NCBI GenBank assembly: GCA_030625995.1 | Contig: DAOUPU010000054.1 | Coordinates: forward strand, 1 to 12,795 | Direction of reading: 5' to 3' | DNA: 12,795 nt | DNA from: Flavobacteriaceae bacterium | GTDB lineage: Bacteria; Bacteroidota; Bacteroidia; Flavobacteriales; Flavobacteriaceae | Shown: piece after piece, positions 1 through 6,928 of the stretch | Layout: each line of letters opens with the position of its first letter | How positions within the stretch are numbered: the first letter of the stretch is position 1 | The notes under the pieces: generated by a model | Told to the model about the DNA's origin: nothing | Databases searched by the model: none | Seen by the model: the letters and a program-made list of their open reading frames with translations, nothing else | Program-made: the position numbers and the translations under genes

Positions 1-3
1 TAA

Positions 4-1272
4 ATGATCGACTTACTATTAGGCTTACAATGGGGTGACGAAGGTAAAGGTAAAATTGTTGATGTACTTACTAAAAACTACGACATTATAGCGCGTTTTC
101 AAGGAGGGCCGAATGCAGGTCATACCTTAATTTTTGATGGGAACAAACATGTATTGCACACATTTCCTTCTGGAATATTTCATAAAACCGCTCTAAACAT
201 TGTTGGCAATGGAGTTGTAATAGATCCGGTTATTTTTAAAAATGAATTAGACAATCTTTCGAAGTATAATATTGATTTTAAAACAAAGCTTTTAATTTCG
301 AGAAAGGCACATGTTATATTGCCAACTCATCGATTATTGGATGCCGCGTCGGAAAAAATGAAAGGAAAGGGGAAAATTGGCTCAACTTTAAAAGGAATTG
401 GGCCTACCTACATGGATAAAACCGGAAGGAACGGTTTTAGAATTGGAGATTTAGAATTTAAAAATTGGCAAACCAAATACAAAAACCTGACTAAGAAACA
501 TCTTAAAATATTAGACTTTTACGATGTTAATCTAGATTACAATTTGGAGGATCTGGAAAGTGAATTTTTTAATGCAATTGAAATTTTAAGGACACTTACT
601 TTTATAGACAGTGAAGAATATATTAACAACGCTATAGCCAATGGGAAAACCATTCTTGCAGAAGGGGCCCAAGGCTCCCTACTGGATATTGATTTTGGTA
701 CTTATCCATTTGTAACCTCCTCCAATACTACTGCCGCCGGAGCCTGTACAGGTTTGGGTGTAGCACCAAATAAGATAGGTGAAGTTTTCGGGATTTTCAA
801 AGCTTATATCACACGCGTCGGATCAGGTCCTTTTCCAACTGAATTGTTTGACGAAGATGGTAAGACCATGGCAAGGGTTGGTCATGAATTTGGAGCAACT
901 ACAGGAAGACCAAGACGTTGTGGTTGGTTAGATCTAGTTGCCCTCAAATATGCAGTTCAGATAAATGGTGTAACACAACTTAATATGATGAAGGGTGATG
1001 TATTGTCGGGATTTGAAAAACTAAAAATTTGCACTTCATATAATTATAAAGGTGAAGAGATCACATATTTTCCTTATAATATTGAAGAAGAAAATACATC
1101 TGTAAATTATACCGAAATTAGTGGTTGGCAAGAAGACTTAACAAGCATGACAAATGCAGATCAGTTACCTAAAAATTTAAAAGATTATGTGATTTTTATA
1201 GAAAATTTTGTAGGAGTACCTGTAAAAATAGTTTCTGTAGGACCGGATCGGAAGCAAACAATTATGGTATAA
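4..1272 (+). CDS. purA: Adenylosuccinate synthetase
   Basis: This cytosolic enzyme joins IMP and aspartate using GTP to form adenylosuccinate, the first committed step from IMP to AMP. The 422-residue protein is full length for the family. The N-terminal GDEGKGK loop (residues 11-17) supplies the catalytic Asp12, and GGPNAGHT (34-41) supplies the catalytic His40. The family signature GIGPTYxxKxxRxGxR lies at 131-146, the IMP-site stretch GTYPFVTSSNTTAAGA at 232-246, the Arg-rich loop TTGRPRRCGWLD at 299-310, and VGPDR near the C-terminus (412-416). The ATG at base 4 gives the usual family N-terminus, which reaches the GLQWGDEGKGK motif within a few residues. The in-frame TAA at 1-3 rules out a longer start and could be the stop of an upstream gene outside the window. 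An intrinsic terminator follows 23 bases after the stop, so purA probably ends its own transcript. Confidence 0.98.
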   Translation: MIDLLLGLQWGDEGKGKIVDVLTKNYDIIARFQGGPNAGHTLIFDGNKHVLHTFPSGIFHKTALNIVGNGVVIDPVIFKNELDNLSKYNIDFKTKLLISRKAHVILPTHRLLDAASEKMKGKGKIGSTLKGIGPTYMDKTGRNGFRIGDLEFKNWQTKYKNLTKKHLKILDFYDVNLDYNLEDLESEFFNAIEILRTLTFIDSEEYINNAIANGKTILAEGAQGSLLDIDFGTYPFVTSSNTTAAGACTGLGVAPNKIGEVFGIFKAYITRVGSGPFPTELFDEDGKTMARVGHEFGATTGRPRRCGWLDLVALKYAVQINGVTQLNMMKGDVLSGFEKLKICTSYNYKGEEITYFPYNIEEENTSVNYTEISGWQEDLTSMTNADQLPKNLKDYVIFIENFVGVPVKIVSVGPDRKQTIMV

Positions 1273-1294
1273 TTACCTTCATAAAGAATCTATA

Positions 1295-1336
1295 AGGAGC
1301 TAAGGTATTTCACAAATTCCTTAGCTTTTACTTTAT
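1295..1336 (+). terminator. Intrinsic terminator after purA
   Basis: AGCTAAGG (1298-1305) pairs perfectly with CCTTAGCT (1319-1326). Inside, after one T/T mismatch, ATTT (1307-1310) pairs with AAAT (1314-1317) around a CAC loop. G-U pairs extend the base of the stem outwards. The right arm runs directly into a T-rich tract (TTTT, then ACTTTA). This is a well-formed Rho-independent terminator separating purA from the OstA-like gene. Confidence 0.85.
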
Positions 1337-1349
1337 CAATCTATTTCCT

Positions 1350-1357
1350 TAAATTTG
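1350..1357 (+). promoter_or_regulatory. Possible Bacteroidota -7 box (TAnnTTTG)
   Basis: TAAATTTG matches the TAnnTTTG -7 consensus used by the Bacteroidota primary sigma factor. It lies just after the purA terminator, where a new promoter is needed. I see no good TTG-type -33 box at the expected distance, so this is only a weak candidate. If it is real, transcription would begin near 1362-1365 and the first usable in-frame start would be the TTG at 1373. Confidence 0.3.
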
Positions 1358-2863
1358 AACAAATTTATATTTTTGAAAACAAGATTCCTTATTCTTTTAT
1401 GTGCTCTCATTACATCCTTTGCTTTCGCCCAAGAAAGTAGAATAAACATTGTTCATTCAGATAACTCCAGTATTAATGAAGTCGAACTTCCCGGAGCAAC
1501 TATATTGCTGGGAAATATTCACATTACCCATGAAGGATTTTCACTTAAGTGCACAAAAGCCGTCCATTATAAAAGTGATAATTATATCAAAGCCTATGGT
1601 AATGTTATTTTAAATCAGGGAGATACAATTATTCAAACCAGTAGATACACGGAATATAATGGAAATACAAAAAAAGCATTGTCCTGGGGAAATGTGAAAA
1701 TTCGTGACCCTAAAATGACATTAACCACAGACACTCTTTATTTTGACAGAGGGAATCAGCTTCTTTCTTATAAGGATGGTGCCACGATCAGAGATAGCAT
1801 TAATACCCTAACCAGTAATAAGGGCAACTATTTTTTGGATAATAAAAAATTTCAAGCCATTTCAGATGTGGTTTTAGTTAACCCTGACTATGTGTTAAAA
1901 TCAAATCACTTAGACTATTATACAAATAGTGGTGAAGCTTTTCTTTACGGTGCATCGACCATTACGAGTAAAGAAAATTTTATCTATTGTGAAAAAGGAT
2001 TCTATGATACCAAACAAAACATTTCTCACTTTACGAAAAATGCTCGAATTGAGTATAACGATAGAGAAATAAAAGCGGACAGTCTGTATTATGACCGGAA
2101 TATAGGTTTTGCATCGGCAACGAATAACATTATAATTACGGATACTATTAATCATGTTATTTTAAAAGGGAACTATGCCGAATATTTTGAAAAAATTGAT
2201 TCTGCCTTTGTGGTTAAACACGCTCTGGCAATAACTAACACTAACAAGGATTCATTATTCATACATGGAGATACGATCCTAACAACCGGGAAACCGGATA
2301 AAAGAATCCTTAGAGTATACCATAAAGTAAAGTTCTTTAAAAGTGATCTGAGTGGAAAATGCGATTCCATACATTCTGACGAAGAGATAGGCCTCATGCA
2401 AATGTTCAAAAATCCGGTATTATGGTCAAATGAAAGTCAAATAACCGGTGATACCATTAAGCTTCTAACGGATGTAATAACAGACAAATTAGATAGTTTG
2501 AAAGTTATGCATAATACCTTTATTATTAATAGAGACTCCATTGGTTTTAATCAGATCAAAGGAAGAAACTTAAAAGGGAAGTTTATTGAAAATGATTTAA
2601 AGTTTATCGATATCATAGGAAATTCAGAGGTAATTCATTTTGTAAGAAATGAAAGCAATGCTCTTATAGGAATCGAAAAATCAACTTGTAGTGAGATACA
2701 GTTTATTTTAAATGAGGGAAAGATTCAGCATTCCAAATTTATTACTCAACCGGAAGGAGAAACATACCCTCCTTCTAAATTGCCAGAAAATGTGAGAAAA
2801 TTGAGAGGTTTTAAATGGAGAGAAGATGAGAGACCTCTTAACAAAAATGACATTTTTAAATAG
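1355..2863 (+). CDS. OstA/LptA-like LPS-transport family protein
   Basis: The product resembles the OstA-like proteins of Bacteroidota, which carry the LptA/OstA beta-jellyroll domain involved in moving lipopolysaccharide to the outer membrane. A signal peptide is clear, with probable cleavage at FAFA/QE (residue 25/26). After it come repeated beta-strand units of the type GNVxLxxGDTxIxTxxxxYxxxxxxAxxxGNVxI (for example residues 80-115), as expected for an extended jellyroll. The C-terminus (LRGFKWREDERPLNKNDIF) looks like a conserved family ending. No ATG or GTG is available: upstream there is an in-frame TAG at 1322. Starts are therefore TTG 1355 (used here) or TTG 1373. The latter would give M-K-T-R plus the hydrophobic core, a more classical signal peptide. 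The stop codon touches the ATG of the next gene, suggesting one transcript with it. Family assignment is good; the exact role in LPS export is inferred. Confidence 0.85.
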   Translation: MNKFIFLKTRFLILLCALITSFAFAQESRINIVHSDNSSINEVELPGATILLGNIHITHEGFSLKCTKAVHYKSDNYIKAYGNVILNQGDTIIQTSRYTEYNGNTKKALSWGNVKIRDPKMTLTTDTLYFDRGNQLLSYKDGATIRDSINTLTSNKGNYFLDNKKFQAISDVVLVNPDYVLKSNHLDYYTNSGEAFLYGASTITSKENFIYCEKGFYDTKQNISHFTKNARIEYNDREIKADSLYYDRNIGFASATNNIIITDTINHVILKGNYAEYFEKIDSAFVVKHALAITNTNKDSLFIHGDTILTTGKPDKRILRVYHKVKFFKSDLSGKCDSIHSDEEIGLMQMFKNPVLWSNESQITGDTIKLLTDVITDKLDSLKVMHNTFIINRDSIGFNQIKGRNLKGKFIENDLKFIDIIGNSEVIHFVRNESNALIGIEKSTCSEIQFILNEGKIQHSKFITQPEGETYPPSKLPENVRKLRGFKWREDERPLNKNDIFK

Positions 2864-4042
2864 ATGAAACGTGATTTCCTTAAATATCAGACGCAAACCA
2901 GCCCAACTCCATTGGGTATTGAAATTGATAGAGCAAAGGGGTCCTATATCTATGATGTTGATGGTAAGAAATATTTAGATTTTATCGCGGGAGTTTCAGC
3001 CAATACTCTGGGCCATCAACATCCTGAAATAATTAAAGCCATTAAAAAACAGGTAGATGTTTATTTACATGTGATGGTCTACGGCGAATTTATCCAAAAA
3101 CCTCAGGTAGAATTAACCAAATTAATCGCAAGTAAATTACCTCAAAATCTGCAATGCATATATTTAACAAATTCAGGTACAGAGGCTACGGAAGGTGCTT
3201 TAAAATTAGCCAAAAGAGTAACAGGAAGATATGAAATAATTTCCGCAAGAAAGGCCTATCACGGTAACACCCAGGGCGCAATGAGTGTCTGTGGTGTTGA
3301 AGAACAAAACAGTGCCTTTAGACCGTTGATTCCTGGTATAAAATTTATACAATTTAACAACCATCTTGAGCTCAATAAGATAACCACAAAAACGGCGGCC
3401 GTAATTCTTGAAACAATTCAAGGGGGTGCGGGATTTATAGAGCCCAAAGATAATTATCTTCAAAAAGTAAAGCTTCGTTGTAAGGAAGTGGGAGCCTTAT
3501 TAATTTTGGATGAAATACAAAGTGGTATAGGCAGAACAGGGAAATTCTTTGGATTTGAAAATTATAATGTGATTCCTGATATTGTTGTTGCAGGGAAGGG
3601 CTTAGGTGGTGGAATGCCAATTGGTGCCTTTATTTCTTCCTTTGAATATATGAACACCCTCAAACAAAATCCAAAGTTAGGGCATATCACTACTTTTGGT
3701 GGTCATCCTGTAATAGCAGTGGCTGCTTTGGCAACTGTTAAAGAACTATTTAAAGGTACTTTGATAAAGGATATTTTAGAAAAGGAAAAACTAATTAGAA
3801 AATTATTAGTACATAAACATATCCTCGAAATACGTGGAAAAGGTCTTATGCTAGCAATAGTTTTACAAAACAAGGAATCTGTTGATCAATTAATATTGAA
3901 TGCAATTAAAAAAGGATTACTACTTTTCTGGCTTCTCTTTGAACCAAGAGCAATAAGAATTACTCCTCCGCTAAACATTTCAATGGAAGAGATTGAAGAA
4001 GGATGTAACATTATATTAGATCTGTTGAACCAGTCAGATTAA
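2864..4042 (+). CDS. Class III PLP-dependent aminotransferase (acetylornithine aminotransferase-like)
   Basis: This is a fold-type I aminotransferase of class III (the acetylornithine/ornithine/4-aminobutyrate group). Visible landmarks are the PLP-phosphate loop SGTEA (104-108), YHG (132-134), which stacks on the cofactor, ETIQGGAG (183-190) in the place of the usual EPIQGEGG, DEIQSGIGRTGK (216-227), whose Asp216 contacts the pyridine nitrogen, the Schiff-base Lys245 in VAGKGLGGG, and TTFGGHP (276-282). Arg365 in IRITPPL is the likely carboxylate-binding arginine. At 392 residues it is full length. No arginine-pathway genes sit next to it, and the partner gene is the OstA-like gene, so a role in arginine synthesis is not supported by context. 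The substrate is unknown and I give no symbol. The ATG begins in the base after the upstream stop (TAG then ATG), which points to translational coupling. Confidence 0.92.
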   Translation: MKRDFLKYQTQTSPTPLGIEIDRAKGSYIYDVDGKKYLDFIAGVSANTLGHQHPEIIKAIKKQVDVYLHVMVYGEFIQKPQVELTKLIASKLPQNLQCIYLTNSGTEATEGALKLAKRVTGRYEIISARKAYHGNTQGAMSVCGVEEQNSAFRPLIPGIKFIQFNNHLELNKITTKTAAVILETIQGGAGFIEPKDNYLQKVKLRCKEVGALLILDEIQSGIGRTGKFFGFENYNVIPDIVVAGKGLGGGMPIGAFISSFEYMNTLKQNPKLGHITTFGGHPVIAVAALATVKELFKGTLIKDILEKEKLIRKLLVHKHILEIRGKGLMLAIVLQNKESVDQLILNAIKKGLLLFWLLFEPRAIRITPPLNISMEEIEEGCNIILDLLNQSD

Positions 4043-4070
4043 TAAATTTGTTAATTATTTCTTATTATAC

Positions 4071-4090
4071 CCCTCATAACAGGGCTTTTT
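4071..4090 (+). terminator. Weak intrinsic terminator after the aminotransferase
   Basis: CCCT (4071-4074) and AGGG (4081-4084) form a 4-bp stem with loop CATAAC, followed one base later by five T. The stem is short, but its position 28 bases after the stop and the T run fit a simple terminator closing the OstA-like/aminotransferase unit. Confidence 0.4.
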
Positions 4091-4131
4091 CGTTAAAAAA
4101 TTCATAAAATTTAAAAAAATGATACATTTTA

Positions 4132-4158
4132 TGTAACAACTATTACAATTTTTTCGTC
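4132..4158 (+). promoter_or_regulatory. ECF-sigma-type promoter of the first small secreted protein gene
   Basis: TGTAAC (4132-4137) is followed after exactly 17 bases by CGTC (4155-4158). This is the classical pattern of extracytoplasmic-function sigma promoters, with an AAC-type -35 and a CGTC -10. The same two boxes with the same spacing occur before the paralogous gene downstream, which makes chance less likely. Transcription would start near 4164-4166, leaving a leader of roughly 27 bases. Confidence 0.6.
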
Positions 4159-4170
4159 TCTTATATAAAT

Positions 4171-4188
4171 GTCTAATCTAAATTATAT
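4171..4188 (+). repeat. Shared leader element, copy 1
   Basis: GTCTAATCTAAATTATAT is identical over 18 bases to 4787-4804, in the leader of the paralogous gene. It ends three bases before the ATG, so it would lie in the 5' untranslated region and may affect translation or mRNA stability, or may simply remain from the gene duplication. Confidence 0.8.
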
Positions 4189-4191
4189 ATC

Positions 4192-4521
4192 ATGAAAAAA
4201 TTAATCATTGTAGCAGCAGTAGCTTTATTTACCTTAAATATTTCCGCAGCAGAACCCGTTAAACCAAATGAATCACTCAGATCTGAAATTGTAAGCTTAT
4301 TGGGAGATAATTTAACCTTTAATCTAGATCAAAGTGAAATTAGCATAGAAGTTTTATTTACTGTGAATAGAAATGGTGAATTAATTATTATAGCAACTAA
4401 TGCACCTGACAAATCCACGGAATTACTCATTAAGAATAAATTAAACTATAAAAAAGTTGATTTCAATACTAATAAGCCAGGAGAAATGTTCTTATTACCC
4501 TTGAAAATTAAAAATTCATAA
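4192..4521 (+). CDS. Small secreted protein, TonB C-terminal-like fold (paralog 1)
   Basis: A 109-residue protein with a clear signal peptide (MKK, hydrophobic core, cleavage around SAA/EP, residue 19-20). The mature part begins EPVKPNESLRSEIVSLLG, followed by VLFTVNRNGELIII and then an NYKKV...KPGEMFLLPLKI ending. The alternation of strand, turn (NxxG), strand, helix and a final P-G-strand resembles the C-terminal domain of TonB-like proteins, but without a membrane anchor or proline-rich linker. That is a pattern-level impression, not a proven homology. It is 42/87 identical, without gaps, to the next gene product over the mature part (counted by eye). It lacks the two cysteines of the paralog. 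It has its own ECF-type promoter and terminator. The function is unknown; a periplasmic, envelope-stress-linked role is inferred from the promoter. Confidence 0.8.
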   Translation: MKKLIIVAAVALFTLNISAAEPVKPNESLRSEIVSLLGDNLTFNLDQSEISIEVLFTVNRNGELIIIATNAPDKSTELLIKNKLNYKKVDFNTNKPGEMFLLPLKIKNS

Positions 4522-4540
4522 GTAAATTCCACTTTACTTT

Positions 4541-4576
4541 AAAGGTGCTTAAATTATGTTTAGGCACCTTTTTTTA
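4541..4576 (+). terminator. Strong intrinsic terminator after paralog 1
   Basis: AAAGGTGC (4541-4548) pairs with GCACCTTT (4564-4571). The stem continues inward as TTAAA/TTTAG (one G-U pair) around a TTATG loop, giving about 13 base pairs. It ends in an uninterrupted T run. This separates the two paralogous genes into independent transcripts. Confidence 0.9.
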
Positions 4577-4697
4577 TTTAAACATGTCCTTTTCCTACAA
4601 AGTTATTCGTGAATAAAAAGAAGTTTTTATTATTAATATGTTAATATTACTAACCATTTCTTAAATACTTCATAACAAAAACATAATTATAGTTAAT

Positions 4698-4717
4698 TCT
4701 TTCTTAATTAAGAAAGA
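4698..4717. promoter_or_regulatory. Perfect 20-bp palindrome upstream of second ECF-type promoter
   Basis: TCTTTCTTAATTAAGAAAGA reads identically on both strands with no spacer. It ends 15 bases before the TGTAAC box of the paralog 2 promoter. Such a site could bind a dimeric regulator. It is absent before paralog 1, so it may distinguish the regulation of the two genes. Part of its symmetry comes from AT-richness, but perfect 10-base half-sites are still notable. Confidence 0.4.
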
Positions 4718-4732
4718 TTTAACTTTATATAA

Positions 4733-4759
4733 TGTAACAATTACATAGAAAGTTACGTC
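4733..4759 (+). promoter_or_regulatory. ECF-sigma-type promoter of the second small secreted protein gene
   Basis: TGTAAC (4733-4738), 17 bases, CGTC (4756-4759): the same boxes and spacing as before paralog 1, though the spacer sequences differ. That pattern, boxes kept and spacer changed, supports selection on the boxes. The predicted start of transcription is near 4765-4767. This places the alternative TTG at 4785 within a leader whose real start codon is ATG 4809. Confidence 0.6.
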
Positions 4760-4773
4760 CTTTATATATATAA

Positions 4774-4804
4774 GTCTAATCTATTTGTCTAATCTAAATT
4801 ATAT
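4774..4804 (+). repeat. Leader element with tandem GTCTAATCT, copy 2
   Basis: GTCTAATCT occurs at 4774-4782 and again at 4787-4795, a period of 13 bases. The second unit continues as the 18-base element shared with the leader of paralog 1 (4171-4188). The extra unit makes this leader longer than that of paralog 1. Confidence 0.8.
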
Positions 4805-4808
4805 TTTT

Positions 4809-5150
4809 ATGAAAAGCCTAAAATTATTTATCGCCGCACTAGCATTAGTATTTGCTGTTCAAGTATCTGCCGCAACTGAAGATCCTGTAAAACCAAGTGC
4901 ACAATTAAGAGCCGAACTAGTAAATTTAATAGGACCTGAATGTCCCTTTGAATTAGAAAAAGGTGAATGTACTGCTGAAGTACTATTTACCGTTAACTCA
5001 TCAGGTGAAGTCATTATAATTTCCATTTTATCGGAAAATCCTAAAGCTGAAAAGCATATCAAAAATAAAATTAACTACAAAAAAGTTTCACACAGACCGT
5101 CTAAACCAGGAGAAATTTATTTATTACCCGTAAGAGTAGTTCAATCCTAA
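4809..5150 (+). CDS. Small secreted protein, TonB C-terminal-like fold (paralog 2)
   Basis: A 113-residue protein starting at ATG 4809. A TTG at 4785 would add eight residues in front of an already complete signal peptide (MKSLKLF, hydrophobic core, cleavage near VSA/AT, residue 21), and it lies within the leader repeat, so it is rejected. The mature part matches paralog 1 without gaps: VKPxxxLRxExVxLxG, EVLFTVNxxGE, IKNKxNYKKV and KPGExxLLP are shared. Cys45 and Cys54 (ECPFELEKGEC) are unique to this copy and could form a disulfide in the periplasm. The fold again looks like a free TonB C-terminal-like domain, as an inference from strand pattern only. It is transcribed alone from an ECF-type promoter and ends in a strong terminator, convergent with the next gene. 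The function is unknown. Confidence 0.82.
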   Translation: MKSLKLFIAALALVFAVQVSAATEDPVKPSAQLRAELVNLIGPECPFELEKGECTAEVLFTVNSSGEVIIISILSENPKAEKHIKNKINYKKVSHRPSKPGEIYLLPVRVVQS

Positions 5151-5168
5151 GTGTAATGGTTTATTTAG

Positions 5169-5200
5169 TAAAAGGGGGTGTTCGCGCACCCTTTTTTTTT
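5169..5200. terminator. Intrinsic terminator between convergent genes, probably bidirectional
   Basis: GGGTG (5176-5180) pairs with CACCC (5187-5191) around TTCGCG. A/G on the left face the T run on the right (5192-5200) and lengthen the stem. On the + strand nine T follow directly. On the - strand the stem is followed by CCTTTTAC, giving a weaker T tract, so it could also stop the convergent PNGase F-like gene. Confidence 0.88.
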
Positions 5201-5227
5201 TGGATTTTATCCAAATAAGAACATTTC

Positions 5228-6928
5228 TCAATTATCCAATAAACTTATTTGACCGGTCAAAACACCGGTTACTCCCCAATGATTAAAACTTGAGCCTTTA
5301 TCATCTCCCTGATCAATAACCACTTGAATCGTATGATTACCCGGTTTTAAGTAGTCCAATAGAATTATTTTTGGAGGAGTAATTGTAGCGGGACACCAAT
5401 TTGATCGACTCAGATCACTCGATGATAATCCGTTTGAAAAATTTCCGGAGGCCGGATTAGAAAGTCGGTAAGTTGCACAATCTGTTCTCCATGGCACTTC
5501 ACTAAATACTAACTTTCCGTCAATAAATATTTGATTTAATCTTGGGTTAAACTCATCACCTCCTCCCCAACCTCCGTGACCAGTGGAAGTGTATAACAAT
5601 TGTAAATTTTCAATATTTTCGGCTAATTTAAATTTAGTTTCCAAAGTATCTGTCTTAAACATCTTACCATAGTTTTGACCGGACATTTCCAATATATTGA
5701 CGGTACTAAACAATGGATTAATGTATTTATTTTTTGAAGTTGTTTTAGTCCATGACGGATAAAAATTAAGATCCAAACTTACTTTATGCCCTCCTTTATC
5801 ATAATTTCCAATAAAAACGCCAATCCAAATTTCATCCTCTGTATTAGGTATTACATTGGTGATCTCCTGTTTGTATACCACCGAATCCCTCCATTTATAA
5901 TTATTAATTTCCCTCTTTTTATTAAAATGAGAAACTCCAAAAGATGTGAAAAATCGCATCAGTTCTATTGGAACTTTATAATTGGAAGTGCTAACAACTC
6001 CCTGGAATTCTTGCCCCTGATTATCTTTAAAAACAGGTAATTCTTTTATTCCGTGTTCAAAAGCATCCAATACAGATTTTTCTTTTTCATTTGAAATAGC
6101 GAACAAGCTGCAGGTTCTGTCGTAGGCATCCCCATTTGACCAGTTTGTTAAGGTGGCAAAAATACTAGCTCCTTCCTTGTTGATTTTGGGTAACACTATT
6201 TTTTTCAATATTACCGTACCATTTGAACACCTAAACGTTTTATTAACCTCATTGAAATTACCTGTAATGACATCTGTATCAAAATTGATTTGCTCTTTAT
6301 CAAACACCGAAATGGTAACATACTTGGATTTAATTTGAAGCTCCCGGAGTTTAGGTTTTGTAATTTCCTCCGCCCGATCGGACGGGTAAAATAAATCTGT
6401 ATTTTGTGACAATTCACGAATATCGGTTACTATCAATCTCAAGGTCCCGTTAATTTTAATTTTTAAAACTAAACTGTTTTTTGGTAAATAATTTTTATAC
6501 GGAGATCCTTTAACTGGAGCTTTATCTGTATGCCAAACCTCTATAGTATTTGAAAATGATTTATATACAACCTTTTTACATTCATAACCAAATATTTCTT
6601 CTGTTTCATCCTGCATAACAGGTTCTGACAACGAATCGAAACTTTCCATTGTCTTATAATAATTGTCTTTGTATTTTAATATATCCACAATGGCTTCCAT
6701 TTTATAATCTATAAAAGAAAGGGTCTCATCATTCATTTTCGACAAATATGCTATGTCATTAAAAAAAATAAATGTAGCTATTGGCTCAGTCCCTTTATCC
6801 TTTTCTGTTTTATGGTAAATAACCTCAACTGGTTCTTGTGCATAAAGAACACTGAAGAAAAAATAAAGTATCGGCAATAATATTTTCTGATTTATACACA
6901 TTGTTTTTAGAATTGTATTAAATTTCAT
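5228..6928 (-). CDS. Exported PNGase F-like protein with GLPGLI-like N-terminal domain
   Basis: A 566-residue exported protein with a signal peptide ending LYA/QE (30/31). Residues ~31-175 resemble a GLPGLI-type domain: GYECKKVVYKSF (114-125), EVWHT (130-134) and GSPYKNYLP (141-149) fit its gYk-A-f, W-T and G-P-LP pattern. Residues ~203-390 and ~400-560 resemble the two jellyroll domains of peptide-N-glycosidase F, which cleaves N-glycans from asparagine. Matching points are VFDK (208-211), DAYDR (267-271; Asp270 aligned with catalytic Asp60), GGDEF (456-460; Glu459 aligned with Glu206), and SRSNWCP (507-513; like DRAGWCP). Cys484 and Cys512 may form the conserved disulfide. The residue matching Glu118 appears to be hydrophobic (about Phe372). 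The start could also be Met10. Its neighbours degrade glycans, which fits deglycosylation. Activity is not proven; it could be a non-catalytic relative. Confidence 0.8.
   Translation of the reverse strand: MKFNTILKTMCINQKILLPILYFFFSVLYAQEPVEVIYHKTEKDKGTEPIATFIFFNDIAYLSKMNDETLSFIDYKMEAIVDILKYKDNYYKTMESFDSLSEPVMQDETEEIFGYECKKVVYKSFSNTIEVWHTDKAPVKGSPYKNYLPKNSLVLKIKINGTLRLIVTDIRELSQNTDLFYPSDRAEEITKPKLRELQIKSKYVTISVFDKEQINFDTDVITGNFNEVNKTFRCSNGTVILKKIVLPKINKEGASIFATLTNWSNGDAYDRTCSLFAISNEKEKSVLDAFEHGIKELPVFKDNQGQEFQGVVSTSNYKVPIELMRFFTSFGVSHFNKKREINNYKWRDSVVYKQEITNVIPNTEDEIWIGVFIGNYDKGGHKVSLDLNFYPSWTKTTSKNKYINPLFSTVNILEMSGQNYGKMFKTDTLETKFKLAENIENLQLLYTSTGHGGWGGGDEFNPRLNQIFIDGKLVFSEVPWRTDCATYRLSNPASGNFSNGLSSSDLSRSNWCPATITPPKIILLDYLKPGNHTIQVVIDQGDDKGSSFNHWGVTGVLTGQISLLDN

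Noticed and set aside
4785..4808. Longer start (TTG 4785) for the second small secreted protein
   Set aside because: It lies in the leader repeat shared with paralog 1 and would place eight extra residues before a complete signal peptide; ATG 4809 aligns with the start of paralog 1.
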